Shown: positions 36,971-47,360, numbered from the stretch's first letter. The stretch: DNA of 64,000 bases from Ruminococcus sp. (GCA_021201755.1 JAJQEI010000038.1:1-64000), one strand, 5' to 3'. Notes: generated from the letters alone by a model not told the origin. Numbers and translations are program-made.

Positions 36971-37921
36971 ATGAAAATGAAAGAAACATATGAAACGTTT
37001 GTGCAGTGTCCTGTCTGTGGGGCACCACTGGACAACGGCGATGTCTTTTGTATTCGGTGTGGTGCATCTGTTGCAGGCGTGTTTGCTGCGGGTGGCGGGC
37101 TGACCTGTACTAACTGTGGTGCTGCATTAGAACCCGGTACTTCGTTTTGTATCTAATGCGGTGCACCTGCACCCACACCGGAAATGGTAGGCGCACCGAT
37201 GACAGGTTTGTCGTCGGTAATCGGCGGATCGGTTTATTCGAATTGTGGTGCAGTGTTAGAGCCTGATGCATCGTTCTGTATTGGCTGTGGTATGCCGGTA
37301 ACGTCTGTGCTACCGGAATCAAATCCGATGGATCATATGGCACCGTCATTTGGCGTTTGTACGACTTGTGGTGCACCAATAGACAAAGATGCGGCATTTT
37401 GTATCGCTTGTGGTACACCTGTTTCGCATGGGATGGATGGTATAGGAAACGCTGATACAGAGGAAACGCCGGTATTTACTGGTAGAATTTGTAGTTGCGG
37501 TATGGAGCTGGATGCCGATACGAAGTTCTGTACACGTTGTGGGAAAGCGGTTGAGCCTATAGAAACATTTGGAATGCACCCTTGTGCCAATTGTGGTGAA
37601 CTGGTAGGAGCTACGGTGACGCTTTGTCCGTTTTGCGGCAGACCAACGGACAATAGTGAACTATCCAATTGTCCAAATTGCGGTGCAATTGTCTATCCCG
37701 ACAGTATGACCTGTGGAGTATGTGGGCAGTTTCTGGGCGAATCGGTAGCACCGCCATCTGATACTTCACCTACTTCGGAAACGTTTACCCATGTAACACC
37801 AGATACAATAAGCGGCGGTCTTGTTATCAACGTGAAGAATAAGCCGGACAAGCCACCGGCTTCACCAGCTACGGTTCGTGCGAAAAAAAATTTCAAAAGC
37901 ACAAGCGACTTTGACGTTTGA
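36971..37921 (+). pseudogene. Seven-fold zinc-ribbon protein ending in DFDV, one TAA
   Basis: 316 codons. The protein is mostly a tandem array of seven Cys4 zinc ribbons (for example CPVCGAPLDNGDVFCIRCG, residues 13-31) with no membrane helix, so it is cytosolic. TAA at 37154-37156 falls inside ribbon two (FCI-stop-CGAP), where CAA or AAA would fit. In ribbon three the first Cys is Tyr (VYSNCGAVLE), a TGT-to-TAT change. The C-terminus is STSDFDV, shared with the next protein and, as DFDN, with the kinase. Possible scaffold. Two start codons (36971, 36977) fit the RBS. Confidence 0.78.
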
Positions 37922-37938
37922 TGATTTGAGGGTTTCTA

Positions 37939-38373
37939 ATGGAGAAAAACGATAACATATGTTCGTATTGTGGCAGCCTTTTATCCAGCGACGGTGTTTG
38001 TGCGAAATGTGGACAGGGAAAGCTCATATATGGAGGAGCTTCTCATAAAAAAGATGCGTATTTAGGAAAGCTTACATTGAGTGAGGCATTTTCTTTTGAA
38101 AAAAATGTGAGTGCAGATGCCGAAAATGCACCGTATAACTGTTTCTCCTGTGGCTATCCCATAAAATCAGGTGCGATTTTTTGTCCTCACTGTGGCACAG
38201 TGTTTGGCGCTGATAAGATCAGTGACAAGAATGGCAGAATCAAAGAGGAGGATGATATCGTATCTTCTTCTGTGTTCTTGGTTGATCCAAGTCAAATGTC
38301 ACAGACCACAAGAAAAGAGGATGCAGTTTCATCGAATGAGAAATTTCGTGTGCTGCAAGATTTTGACGTTTGA
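37939..38373 (+). CDS. Two-zinc-ribbon cytosolic protein ending in DFDV
   Basis: A 144-residue protein with two Cys4 ribbons (CSYCGSLLSSDGVCAKCG, residues 8-25; CFSCGYPIKSGAIFCPHCG, about residues 63-81) and no membrane segment. The C-terminus is RVLQDFDV. It lies 17 bp after the seven-ribbon gene. The short acidic-aromatic tail shared with two other proteins of the operon suggests a common docking peptide. Intact. Confidence 0.75.
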   Translation: MEKNDNICSYCGSLLSSDGVCAKCGQGKLIYGGASHKKDAYLGKLTLSEAFSFEKNVSADAENAPYNCFSCGYPIKSGAIFCPHCGTVFGADKISDKNGRIKEEDDIVSSSVFLVDPSQMSQTTRKEDAVSSNEKFRVLQDFDV

Positions 38374-38457
38374 TGGAATTGTATCAAAATGTATCATGTG
38401 TATGCGAAATTGTATAGAAATTATATAAAATTTTATAGTAGAAAGAGGAAATGAAAA

Positions 38458-39144
38458 ATGGCTAGTAATTATCAATTAACCTATAACGTCGATATTGTAT
38501 TCGTCATCGACGCAACTGGAAGTATGGATAATGTGATTCAAATGGTAAAAGACAATGTGCTGCATTTTTATGACGATGTCACCAATGCAATGCGTAAAAA
38601 CAACAAAGAGATTAGTTCTCTGCGAATCAAGATTATTGCATTTCGGGATTATGTAGCGGACGGCGAGGATGCTATGATGAATACGGACTTTTTCAATTTA
38701 CCAGCACAATCTCGTGAATTTAGTGAAACAGTACAGTCCATTGAAGCTTTTGGCGGCGGCGACGAGCCGGAGAATGGACTAGAGGCACTGGCGTATGCCA
38801 TTCGATCCAAGTGGAATACAGAGAGGACAAGACGGCGTCAGGTAATTGTCGTATGGTCTGATGCCTCTACTCATCCATTGGGTTATGGCAGCACAGTACC
38901 GAATTATTCTCCTCAGATGGCACGTGATTTTGCGCAGCTGACAGACTGGTAGGGCGATAAGCAAAATCAACAGTATATGAGCTATTCCGCAAAGCGTTTG
39001 ATTTTGTATACCCCGAATGTACCTGGCTGGAGTACGATTGTAGAGAACTGGGATGGTGTGATTCACTATCCTTCAGAGGCTGGGAATGGTCTGCAAGAGC
39101 ATGATTATCAGCAGATTTTGAACACAATTGTACATACCGTTTAA
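38458..39144 (+). pseudogene. von Willebrand factor A domain protein (TerY-like), one TAG
   Basis: 228 codons. VDIVFVIDATGSMDNVIQMV is the MIDAS entry (D-x-T-G-S), with FRDYVADGEDAMM and a later GGGDEPENGLEALAYA and VVWSDASTHP completing the vWA pattern. TAG at 38950-38952 interrupts QLTDW-stop-GDKQNQQYM (TGG or CAG expected). The remaining 64 codons read through to HTV. With the PP2C and kinase genes that follow it forms the order seen in TerY-P triads. Without the C-terminal third the fold would be incomplete. Confidence 0.83.
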
Positions 39145-39198
39145 GATTTTCGCATATTGCAATAGAAGCCTTAGCGATAAAAAAAGGGGTAATGAGAG

Positions 39199-40158
39199 AT
39201 GAGTATTCAAAATTTGCAAGATTTGGCATCGCCTTTGATTTTAGCGCACGGCGACGTGATTCCGAACCAAGGTGAGGATAGCTACGCTTGTGATTATGTT
39301 GATGCGCAATATTATCAGGCAGTATTTGACGGCTGTGGTGGTCTTGGATCACAGACTTATCCACAGCTTGGAAATCATCATACCGGTGCATGGATTACTT
39401 CACGTGAGGCGGCGAAAGTAACATGGAATTTCTTTCAAAAGCAAAAGCTGCAATTCAAAGAAGCAGAGGACGCTGCGGCATATCAAAAGGCACTTTCCAG
39501 CGCACTTCGGGAATTAAAACAAAAGTGTACCAAGGATGGCGGCGTGCAAATTGGCAGCAGTTTGCAGAAGAGTTTTCCTACAACGGTAGGAATGATTGTC
39601 GCCTGTCTGACAGAGCGGAATAAGCTTTTGTGTGAGGCACTTTGGGCGGGCGATTCCAGATGTTATATTATGGATCAGTACGGATTGGCACAGCTGACAA
39701 TTGACGATGTGGATGCGAGCCATGATGCCTTTGAAAATTTGAAAAATGATAGCAGATTGCTCAATCTTGCAAATGCGGATACAGATTTCCAAATTCATGC
39801 GCATTGTTGTCACATCAAATTACCGGTTGTTTTAATTTGCTTAACAGACGGTGGGTTTGTCTATTTTGATTCGCCAATGGACTTTGAAAGGGTATTGCTT
39901 GAAACACTGTTGAGTGCGAATAATCCACAGGAGTGGGAAAATCATCTGGGGCAGGCAATCAAAAAGTGTGCCGGAGATGACTATACCCTGATGATTATGA
40001 GCGTTGAATTTGATAGCTATTTGGAGATGAAGAATTATTTTTTCAATCGTTTTGTATCGTTGAAAAACAATTTTATTCAGCCAAGTAAAAATGCAGATGA
40101 GGAAACACTGAAAAAATTGTGGGAACAATATAAAGCTTCTTATTATAGGTGGGATTAA
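39199..40158 (+). CDS. PP2C-type protein phosphatase
   Basis: A 319-residue protein with PP2C motifs: AHGDVIPNQGEDSYACD, YQAVFDGCGG (metal Asp), LWAGDSRCYIMDQYG, ICLTDGGF and CAGDDYTLMIM. It removes phosphates from Ser/Thr, most likely those placed by the adjacent kinase, whose gene starts 3 bp downstream. No membrane segment. Intact, unlike both of its partners. Confidence 0.85.
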   Translation: MSIQNLQDLASPLILAHGDVIPNQGEDSYACDYVDAQYYQAVFDGCGGLGSQTYPQLGNHHTGAWITSREAAKVTWNFFQKQKLQFKEAEDAAAYQKALSSALRELKQKCTKDGGVQIGSSLQKSFPTTVGMIVACLTERNKLLCEALWAGDSRCYIMDQYGLAQLTIDDVDASHDAFENLKNDSRLLNLANADTDFQIHAHCCHIKLPVVLICLTDGGFVYFDSPMDFERVLLETLLSANNPQEWENHLGQAIKKCAGDDYTLMIMSVEFDSYLEMKNYFFNRFVSLKNNFIQPSKNADEETLKKLWEQYKASYYRWD

Positions 40159-40161
40159 GCG

Positions 40162-41172
40162 ATGCCGGAAGTAATAATCAAATTTGGATCGAGTACAGAC
40201 AAGTCGTCGGTGTTTGAACCGTATAAAGTCGATAAATATTTGGTAGAAAAGCCGTTGACAAATAATGATGGTAGCTTTTGTAAATGGGGCTTTTGCAGTT
40301 ATCGTGACAAAAAATTTTTTCTAAAGGAGTTTTTGTCGCCCAAATATCCGCAGGAGGATGCACCGATTTTCGAAGAGCGGCGACAGCGGCAGATTCGGGA
40401 GTGTAATGATTGGTTTCAGCAAAAACAAAAGGTATATCGTCGTGTGATGGAGAGTGCCAATGAGAATATCATTGCACCATTAGATTTTTTCAAGTTCAAG
40501 AACCAATTTTATTTGGTGACAGAACGTGTAGAATCGAATCATATTGCCATTGAACAGCTGCACCAGCGACCGTTGTATTAACAGCATATGGTTATGAAAT
40601 CTCTTGCATCGGCTTTTATGAAATTAGCAGAGCATGGCGTAGTTCATGCTGATGTCAAGCCAAATAACTTGATTTTCAAAGATACTGTAGATGGATTTTT
40701 TACAGCAAAGATTATTGATTTTGACGTGTGTTTTTTAGAAGATCACCAGCTCTATCTGGATGAGATCATGGGCGATACGGTTTATTATGCGCCGGAAACG
40801 ATCCTTCGTATTAATGAAGAGGAAGTTGACATTACGTCAAAGGCGGATGTGTTTGCACTGGGAATACTGTTCCATCAGATAGTTTGTGGTACTCTTCCGG
40901 GAATCAATGATCCAAACAGTCATAGCGTAGCGGAAGCGGTATTAAATGATGTACCGTTACAGTTGGAAAATACGCCTTATCGAGATTTGATTGCCAATAT
41001 GTTATTGTTCGATGTGGAAAAGCGACTGAGCAGTAAAGAGGTCTTTCAGCGGCTGAAACGGATGGGCAGTGCAAAAAATGCACTGCCGCCAGTAAAGGGC
41101 GTATCGATGCCCAGTACAGACAATGAAGGTGACGGACCACGTTGGCATCCATTGACGGATTTTGACAACTAA
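40162..41172 (+). pseudogene. Ser/Thr protein kinase with DFD in place of DFG, one TAA
   Basis: 336 codons. N-lobe with DKKFFLKEF (candidate ATP lysine). C-lobe with HADVKPNNLIF (catalytic loop), KIIDFDVCF (DFG position reads DFD), YYAPE (APE motif) and SKADVFALGILFHQIVCG. TAA at 40579-40581 interrupts QRPLY-stop-QHMVMKSLAS (CAA expected) in the hinge/alphaE region, separating the lobes. The C-terminus HPLTDFDN resembles the DFDV ends of two upstream proteins. No membrane helix, so a soluble kinase working with the PP2C and vWA proteins. Confidence 0.82.
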
Positions 41173-41207
41173 AATGCTGGAATGGTGATATAGGAGGGAT
41201 ACAGGAT

Positions 41208-41660
41208 ATGTGGCAATGTGTCAGATGTGAAACGAATAATGAAAACAAGGATAGGATTTGTTATGTTTGTGGCTTACAATCGGGTATATTAGAAAGCGTA
41301 AAAAAGCGAATCGATGCTAATTTGAAGCTGGAACAAGAGCGAAACAAGCGAGGAAAAGAATCATCCAAGAATCCAGAGGGTGCAGGCGTGCGAACGGATA
41401 AGCCGCTTCGTCCAGATCCTCCACTTGTTCCTTCAGGGGGCAAAAAGATATCGGCTGGGCTTACGCCTGTGACAAAAAAAGCACCGTCGATTTTGGATGA
41501 CCCTACACGATCTGTTTCACACTCGAAAAAGAAGAGTGGTTCAAGAGCTTTCTCCATTATTTTGTCAATTGCAACCACAGCACTGCTCGGGATTTTAATG
41601 CTTATTGTTTACGTGCTGAACAGTGGGCAGGACGTGCTGAACAGTGGGCAGGGATTCTAA
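41208..41660 (+). CDS. RanBP2-type zinc-finger protein with C-terminal membrane helix
   Basis: A 150-residue protein. WQCVRCETNNENKDRICYVCG (residues 2-22) matches the W-x-C-x2-C-x3-N-x6-C-x2-C pattern of RanBP2-type zinc fingers. A basic, Pro-rich middle follows, then a helix at about residues 113-138 and the end VLNSGQDVLNSGQGF, encoded by a 21-bp tandem repeat. It is tail-anchored with the finger in the cytosol. Function unknown; its place between kinase and receptors suggests an adaptor. Confidence 0.65.
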   Translation: MWQCVRCETNNENKDRICYVCGLQSGILESVKKRIDANLKLEQERNKRGKESSKNPEGAGVRTDKPLRPDPPLVPSGGKKISAGLTPVTKKAPSILDDPTRSVSHSKKKSGSRAFSIILSIATTALLGILMLIVYVLNSGQDVLNSGQGF

Positions 41661-41737
41661 ATGAAAGCGGGTAGGCATAATATTGTTGGAAATCGGAGTA
41701 AAATGGAAAAATTAAAAAGATTGAGAGGATGAGAATG

Positions 41738-43126
41738 ATGTTTTGCAAGAAATGTGGTGAAAAGCTTGTACCGAATAGTGCGTTTTGTAAAAAGTGTGGC
41801 AATCCGACAGAGTGGAAAGGACAAAACGGATTTCAGAATGATGCGGATTATCAGGCGATACAAGCGGATTTTCAGGAAGCAGATATAAATGGCAGTTCCA
41901 ATCATGTGCTGCCGCCTTCTGGTCAGGTGAACCAGCCGGAACAAAACAATACAAAAGCCGATGCCACCGGCAATGTTACAGAAGAGAGAATTTATTTTAC
42001 TGGAAAGAATGGCGAGCGGGGAGAGATTCATGCAACATACCAAGATGGAAAGCTTCAGCAATCGACCATGTACAAGATACCAGAGGAAAATGAATCTTGG
42101 AAACGAAGTGGAATCGAAGAATCCGAGACGAAAAAAGCAGTGCCAAAGTGGATAAAGATAGCAGGAATTGCCGGTGGTGCAGTGGTTGTCCTTGTGATAG
42201 GATTTCTTATCGGGTTGACAGTTTCATCAGGAGATGACGATGACAAGGACGAGGACAGAAGCAGTATTGTTGTCGAAGAAACTACTAGTGAAGAAGAAAC
42301 TGCCGAAGAGATAATAGAAACTACTGGTGAAGCAGCAACCACAGAAGTGTCTGAAACAGTGACGGAAGAATCCAGTACGGATAGTGATACAGAATCTGAC
42401 GGTGCGGAAGTGTATAACAATAATGAGGAATCATTGGAAACGCAAGAGGAGCCGGGAGAAAGCACAGATGATTCAACGTCATATGCGAACTCAGATGGAA
42501 CTTATGACAATGTGAATGCGTATTGTAATGACTCGTTATCAGAATATGCTCAATTGGGCGAGACGCAAAACATATTATTAAATGGTGACCCAAATTTCAT
42601 AATTGAATTTACTAGCCTTTTAGAAGATTTGTCAAAAATAAATTTGACGAGAAGTGATACGTCACTCAGTTTTTCTATGAATGAAATTTATGACGGACCT
42701 GAATACTATCAAAATGACACCGACACTGATGCGATATTGCATCAGGATAATCCAAATGTTTACGATTTTAAGTGGTATGATGTCATTGCTAGAGAAACGC
42801 TTTATTTTGAAAATTATACGGTTAAATCTGTCAATGGACTTTGTTATGATATTATCGACGACAATCTTGTAACAGAAGAAGATGTGAGTGCCGGAAGCGT
42901 CGGTCTCGCTTATCTGACATACTACGACTACGTGGAAGATCCAAATATTACACTAAATATGGGCAGTGGTCACTATTATTTATTTGTACGAATGAAAGAC
43001 GATCCAAGTGTTTCAGAAAGCCCTTATAGTTACCATCTGTATGAGATAGAAAACGGAACTGTTTATGAACTAAATGGAGCTGTGGACACTTCTTCGTCGA
43101 CGAATGAAGCGGGCGAATCAAATTAA
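41738..43126 (+). CDS. Zinc-ribbon membrane protein with Glu/Thr-rich stalk and unknown ectodomain
   Basis: The ATG at 41738 (MFCKKCGEKLVPN) is 9 nt from GAGAGG; 41735 is also possible. 462 residues: zinc ribbon (CKKCG...CKKCG, residues 3-22), a hydrophilic cytosolic part to about 140, one helix (IAGIAGGAVVVLVIGFLIGL, about 148-167), an acidic Thr/Glu-rich stalk (about 170-250), then an extracellular domain ending YHLYEIENGTVYELNGAVD. The domain is not recognised. Intact. Confidence 0.75.
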   Translation: MFCKKCGEKLVPNSAFCKKCGNPTEWKGQNGFQNDADYQAIQADFQEADINGSSNHVLPPSGQVNQPEQNNTKADATGNVTEERIYFTGKNGERGEIHATYQDGKLQQSTMYKIPEENESWKRSGIEESETKKAVPKWIKIAGIAGGAVVVLVIGFLIGLTVSSGDDDDKDEDRSSIVVEETTSEEETAEEIIETTGEAATTEVSETVTEESSTDSDTESDGAEVYNNNEESLETQEEPGESTDDSTSYANSDGTYDNVNAYCNDSLSEYAQLGETQNILLNGDPNFIIEFTSLLEDLSKINLTRSDTSLSFSMNEIYDGPEYYQNDTDTDAILHQDNPNVYDFKWYDVIARETLYFENYTVKSVNGLCYDIIDDNLVTEEDVSAGSVGLAYLTYYDYVEDPNITLNMGSGHYYLFVRMKDDPSVSESPYSYHLYEIENGTVYELNGAVDTSSSTNEAGESN

Positions 43127-43156
43127 CATGATTATGGAATTTTAGGAGGAATAAAA

Positions 43157-43783
43157 ATGTCTATTACTGGAAATTTATCAGCGTTTGCGCAGAACGCATC
43201 TGGGAAAATGAAAGACACCACAGAAATGATGAAAATCAGTGGTCAGATCACCAACAACGAAAAAGCATTGAACGACTTGTACATAGCAGTTGGGAAAGCC
43301 TATTGTACCAATCCGAATGCAGAATCGCATCCGGAACTGAACGATTATGTTTTACAGGTACAGATGCTGGAACAGTAGAATCAATCGCTGCAAGCGCAGT
43401 ACACGGCGTTGAAAGGCATTGTGATTTGCCCACAGTGTCAGGCACAGGTGAAAGCAGGGACACCGTTTTGTAGTATTTGCGGCTATCGGTTTCCTTATCA
43501 ACCGAAAAAAGTTTGTCTCAATTGTGGCAGTTCGCTGATGGAAGAACAGCGGTTCTGCACGGTTTGCGGCACACCTGTTCCCACATCACAGGCAGTACCG
43601 CTGCCGTCGGCAACAAGCACAGCAGCAGGCGCAGGAACTACACCGCAATACAGTGGGACGGCGGCTTCATTTGGTGCAGCGACAACGTCTGCTGATGGTG
43701 GCATGAAAGCTTGTCCGCATTGTGGGCAAATGGTTCGTGCGGATTTACAATTCTGTAAATTCTGCGGCAGCAGTATTGTATAA
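43157..43783 (+). pseudogene. Cytosolic coiled-coil protein with three zinc ribbons, one TAG
   Basis: 208 codons. N-terminal helical part (MKDTTEMMKISGQITNNEKA) followed by three Cys4 ribbons (CPQCQAQVKAGTPFCSICG, CLNCGSSLMEEQRFCTVCG, CPHCGQMVRADLQFCKFCG). No membrane helix. TAG at 43376-43378 interrupts QMLEQ-stop-NQSLQAQY inside the predicted coiled coil (CAG expected). The last two ribbons are separated by an Ala/Thr/Gly-rich linker. Function unknown, possibly a scaffold. Confidence 0.75.
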
Positions 43784-43822
43784 AAACGAAGAAGATTTTT
43801 TCTACGAAACGGAGGGATGAAA

Positions 43823-44797
43823 ATGTTCTGTACATCGTGTGGAAATGAAAATGTCAGTGGTGCGAAATTTTGTAAATTTTGTGGAGCGCAATTGGAGAAC
43901 AATTCTGATATTGCAGCCAAGCAGCAGCCGAGAAATGCACCCCAAAATGGGAATCAAACCGTTCCGCCACCAGTGACACCCATATCGATGAATCCGTCCA
44001 CTTGGAGTGAATCCGGTGTCGTGGAAGAAAAGTCACACAAAGTACCTCCGATGATGTTGATAGGGCAAATTGCACTGTTTGTGATTGTTATAGGATTGAT
44101 TATTGTGGTGCTTTTTGTCAGCGGCATTTTTGATGGAGATGATGATAGTTCTGACCGTGATCGTGCGGCAATTGAAAATAGTGATTCTGATACGTCCGAA
44201 TATGATGAGAGTAATGAAGAAACAGGAAGTATTGAAAATAGCGCAATAGAAACGCTGGAAACGACGACAGTAGTGACAGTGGCGACGACGAGAGTAACGA
44301 CTACTGCTACCAAATCTACAACTGTGACGACCACAACGGAGGCATCAGCGGAAGAACACTATTATGAAGTAGTATATTCAAAAGTTACTTGGTCGGAGGC
44401 AAAAGCGGCGGCGGAAAGTGCCGGTGGCAGATTGGCGGAAATACACTCACAAAGCGATTGGAATACAGTGACATCGCTTTGCAGCCAAAAGGGTGTCAAT
44501 TATGTGTGGCTAGGCGGAAAAATTGTGCAATCCAATAGTGGTACATATTTCTCTTGGCTATCTGGTGGAGAGAACGACTTTATTTTTTCTTATAGCGACA
44601 GCTATTCTGACTGGCAGATTGAGAATGGTGGTCACTGGTATTCTGGAGAATCCTCTTTTTATGACGGTGGTACTGGTATATTAGAGCCATACTTGATGTT
44701 GTGGAATATCGACAATGTTTGGTCGCTAAATGATAACAGTGATGAGGCACTACAATATTATAAATCAATTGGTTATGTCATCGAGTATAACTGGTGA
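43823..44797 (+). CDS. Zinc-ribbon membrane protein with C-type-lectin-like ectodomain
   Basis: The start at 43823 follows GGAGGG with 6-nt spacing. 324 residues: zinc ribbon (CTSCG...CKFCG, residues 3-20), a cytosolic linker, helix at about 78-98 (IALFVIVIGLIIVVLFV), an acidic then Thr-rich stalk (about 100-170), then YYEVVYSKVTWSEAKAAAES, AGGRLAEIHSQSDWNTVTSL and VNYVWLGGKI. This is the C-type lectin pattern (W-x-A...G-x-L...I...WLG), followed by WY and a late YVIEYNW. Probable sugar or peptide binding outside the cell. Intact. Confidence 0.8.
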   Translation: MFCTSCGNENVSGAKFCKFCGAQLENNSDIAAKQQPRNAPQNGNQTVPPPVTPISMNPSTWSESGVVEEKSHKVPPMMLIGQIALFVIVIGLIIVVLFVSGIFDGDDDSSDRDRAAIENSDSDTSEYDESNEETGSIENSAIETLETTTVVTVATTRVTTTATKSTTVTTTTEASAEEHYYEVVYSKVTWSEAKAAAESAGGRLAEIHSQSDWNTVTSLCSQKGVNYVWLGGKIVQSNSGTYFSWLSGGENDFIFSYSDSYSDWQIENGGHWYSGESSFYDGGTGILEPYLMLWNIDNVWSLNDNSDEALQYYKSIGYVIEYNW

Positions 44798-44848
44798 TGG
44801 GGAATTTTTCATGTACAAGGCAATTCTTGCGACAAAAGGAGTGACCAT

Positions 44849-46167
44849 ATGAAGCAAAATGGGTTATGTTTGGGAACAGTACTTGTTTTGATTTGTGCGA
44901 TGCTCGGCGGATGCGGAACACAAGATATCGACAATGGAGATGTAGAACAGAGTGTTCAAATGGCGGATAGTAAAACAGGAACAAATGATAACACGCTCTC
45001 GGCAGAATCTGCCGCAAAGACTGATACATCTACGGCAGAGACAGGGGAATCTGCTGATACAGCAGAAGAGGACGAAATAACGTCCAGCGATGCAGATACA
45101 GATAGCGAATCGCTGGATGTTTCGGACACGGTGGATGCCAAAATTCGTACTATGACGCTCACAGAAAAGGTTTATCAGATGTTTATCGTTACACCGGAAG
45201 CCTTGACAGGTGTCAGCACGGTTGTTGCTGCAGGAGATGCAACTTATCAGGCATTGGATAGCAATCCGGTGGGTGGAATCATTTATTTTTCTCAAAATTT
45301 AGAAACATGGGAACAGACTAATGAAATGCTTACCAATACGCAGCAGTATGCACAGGAAATATCTGGAATCGGTGTTTTTTTAGCGGTGGATGAAGAAGGT
45401 GGTACAGTAGCACGGTGTGCGGACAATCTAGGTACGGCTGCATTTGACGATATGGCGTCTTATGGTGCAAGCGGCGATACGGATACGGCATATTCGATTG
45501 GCAGTACGATTGGTTCGGATATTCATGCATTGGGTTTTAACTTAGATTTTGCTCCAGTTGCCGACGTGAATATCAACGAGAATAACGAATTAGGTTCACG
45601 TATTTTCAGTTCAGATGCTTCTATTGTGGCAGAAATGACAGCTGCCGTGACCCGTGGACTACAAGACAATGGTGTCAGCGCAACGCTGAAGCACTTCCCG
45701 GGACTTGGTGCTGGAGATGGCAATACTCACAATGGCAGCGTGTGGATTGACCGCAGCTACGACGACTTGGTTTCTACAGAATTTGTGGCGTTTTAGGGGG
45801 GGGATAGATGCTGGTGCGGATTTTGTTATGGTGGGACATCAGATTACTTCTGGTTCCGGCGACAATTTGCCCGGTGATTTGTCATACACGGTTGTTACCC
45901 AATGGCTTCGGGAGGATTTACAGTATGATGGCATTGCTATCACCGATGCAGAATATGGGTGCGATTACGGATAACTATACCGCTGGGGAAGCGGCAGTTA
46001 TGGCGGTGGAGGCAGGTATTGACATGATCCTTATGCCGGATGACTTGACCCCGGCAGTATCCGCAGTGATAGCAGCAGTGGAAAATGGAACGATTTCAGA
46101 GGAACATATCAATGAAAGCGTCGGGCGAATACTGACGCAGAAAGAGAAAATGGATCTTTTATCTTGA
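44849..46167 (+). pseudogene. NagZ-like GH3 lipoprotein, three lesions
   Basis: Lipoprotein signal (LVLICAMLGGCG, lipobox LGGC at about residue 22), an acidic Ser/Thr linker, then a GH3 beta-N-acetylglucosaminidase-type domain: FLAVDEEGGTVAR, LDFAPVADVN, ATLKHFPGLGAGDGNTHNGS (the KHFPG motif with nearby Asp/His) and GIAITDAEY / MGAITDNYTAGEAAVMAV. Lesions: TAG at 45793-45795 (CAG expected), one extra G in the following G8 run, and loss of a TA unit near 45955 (TATATG to TATG). NagZ-type enzymes trim peptidoglycan sugars, so a cell-wall sensing or remodelling role in this island is plausible. Confidence 0.82.
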
Positions 46168-46193
46168 GGAAAAATTGGAATGGGGATGATCCT

Positions 46194-47360
46194 ATGTTTT
46201 GTCCACAATGTGGTACACAAAATACGGAAATTGCTGCATTTTGTCAAAGGTGCGGCTATCCGTTGCAAGAACAGACAGCCATGAAAAAACATGAAAAGAT
46301 GAAAAAACCGAAGCGAAAACGACATTGGATTGTTGCGACTCTTTGTGCATTGGTAATTTTGGTTGTCTTTGGTAGTATCGCATCAATCGCTTATGTGTAT
46401 TATACGAGTCCTATTGTTCAAATGGCATATGGCAGTACAAAAACGCTGGCGGCAGATAGTTTTTCTTTTACGCTGACATTGGATACAGATGCTTCTTATG
46501 AAGCGGAAATGCCGGAATTGATGGAAAATTATTTGCGTTCATTGGAAAGTGGATCCCTTGCCACACAAACGATAGCGGATGGCGATTTGGAGTTAGACTT
46601 GAAAAATCAAGCACTGGCAATCCGAATGACCATAGATTCGAATCAAAGCAGCAATCTTGCCTCAGAAGAATATGAGGTTACAGAAAGTAGTGAGCTTTAT
46701 TTCTCTATCAACCAAAGATATTATGTACTTGCAGTGCGTGGGGAAGAAGACGCTGATTGGGTCGTTCGCTTCGGTGAAAGTCGCAATGCAGATACTTTTT
46801 GGGAGAATTTTTAGTCGATAAAAGCGAGCGATGGAGACAGTTCTTTTTTTATTGTTATTCGTAATGTTGTGTTTCTCTATTATGCATATGACACCTGCGT
46901 AGATACTGACTTATCGTGGGACGATGATGTGGCAAAAATCGAAGGGACACTTTCCATTGATGCACTAAGCGACTTTTTGACGGAAAATACAGATTGGATG
47001 GATGCAGCAATTGAGGTGCTGTCCATGGAGATTTCTGTGTCGGATGTGTTAAACGTAATGGATGATGATCCGACGCTTGTATGGGAAAGCGACACGAATC
47101 ATCGTCTGGCACATCTTCAGGTAGGGAATCTTCAATTTCAAAAGGCCTATTCTTTTGACGATCTTATCGAATCGTGGATGGGAGAAGATTCGCAGACGGC
47201 ATCTAATGGAATTTTGGATACACTAAATGCTATTTTGAGTAGTGTTTTGATTGATGTGCAATTTAATTTACAAGTAGATTTGCAAATTTCTGACTATAAT
47301 GAAGCCGATGTGGACAAGTCGAATATTCCACTCACTTCTGATGCAGTAGAGGTGTCGTGA
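46194..47360 (+). pseudogene. Zinc-ribbon membrane protein with unknown ectodomain, one TAG
   Basis: 388 codons from MFCPQCGTQNTEIAAFCQRC: Cys4 ribbon, basic linker (KKHEKMKKPKRKRH), helix at about residues 46-70, then an extracellular part with TLTLDTDASYEAEMPELMEN and AIRMTIDSNQSSN. TAG at 46812-46814 interrupts TFWENF-stop-SIKASDGDSSFF; the frame then continues cleanly for 182 codons (FLYYAYDTCVDTDLSWDDDV) to 47360. The ectodomain resembles bacterial lipoprotein-like beta-sandwich sensors only in general character; no family named. Confidence 0.72.
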
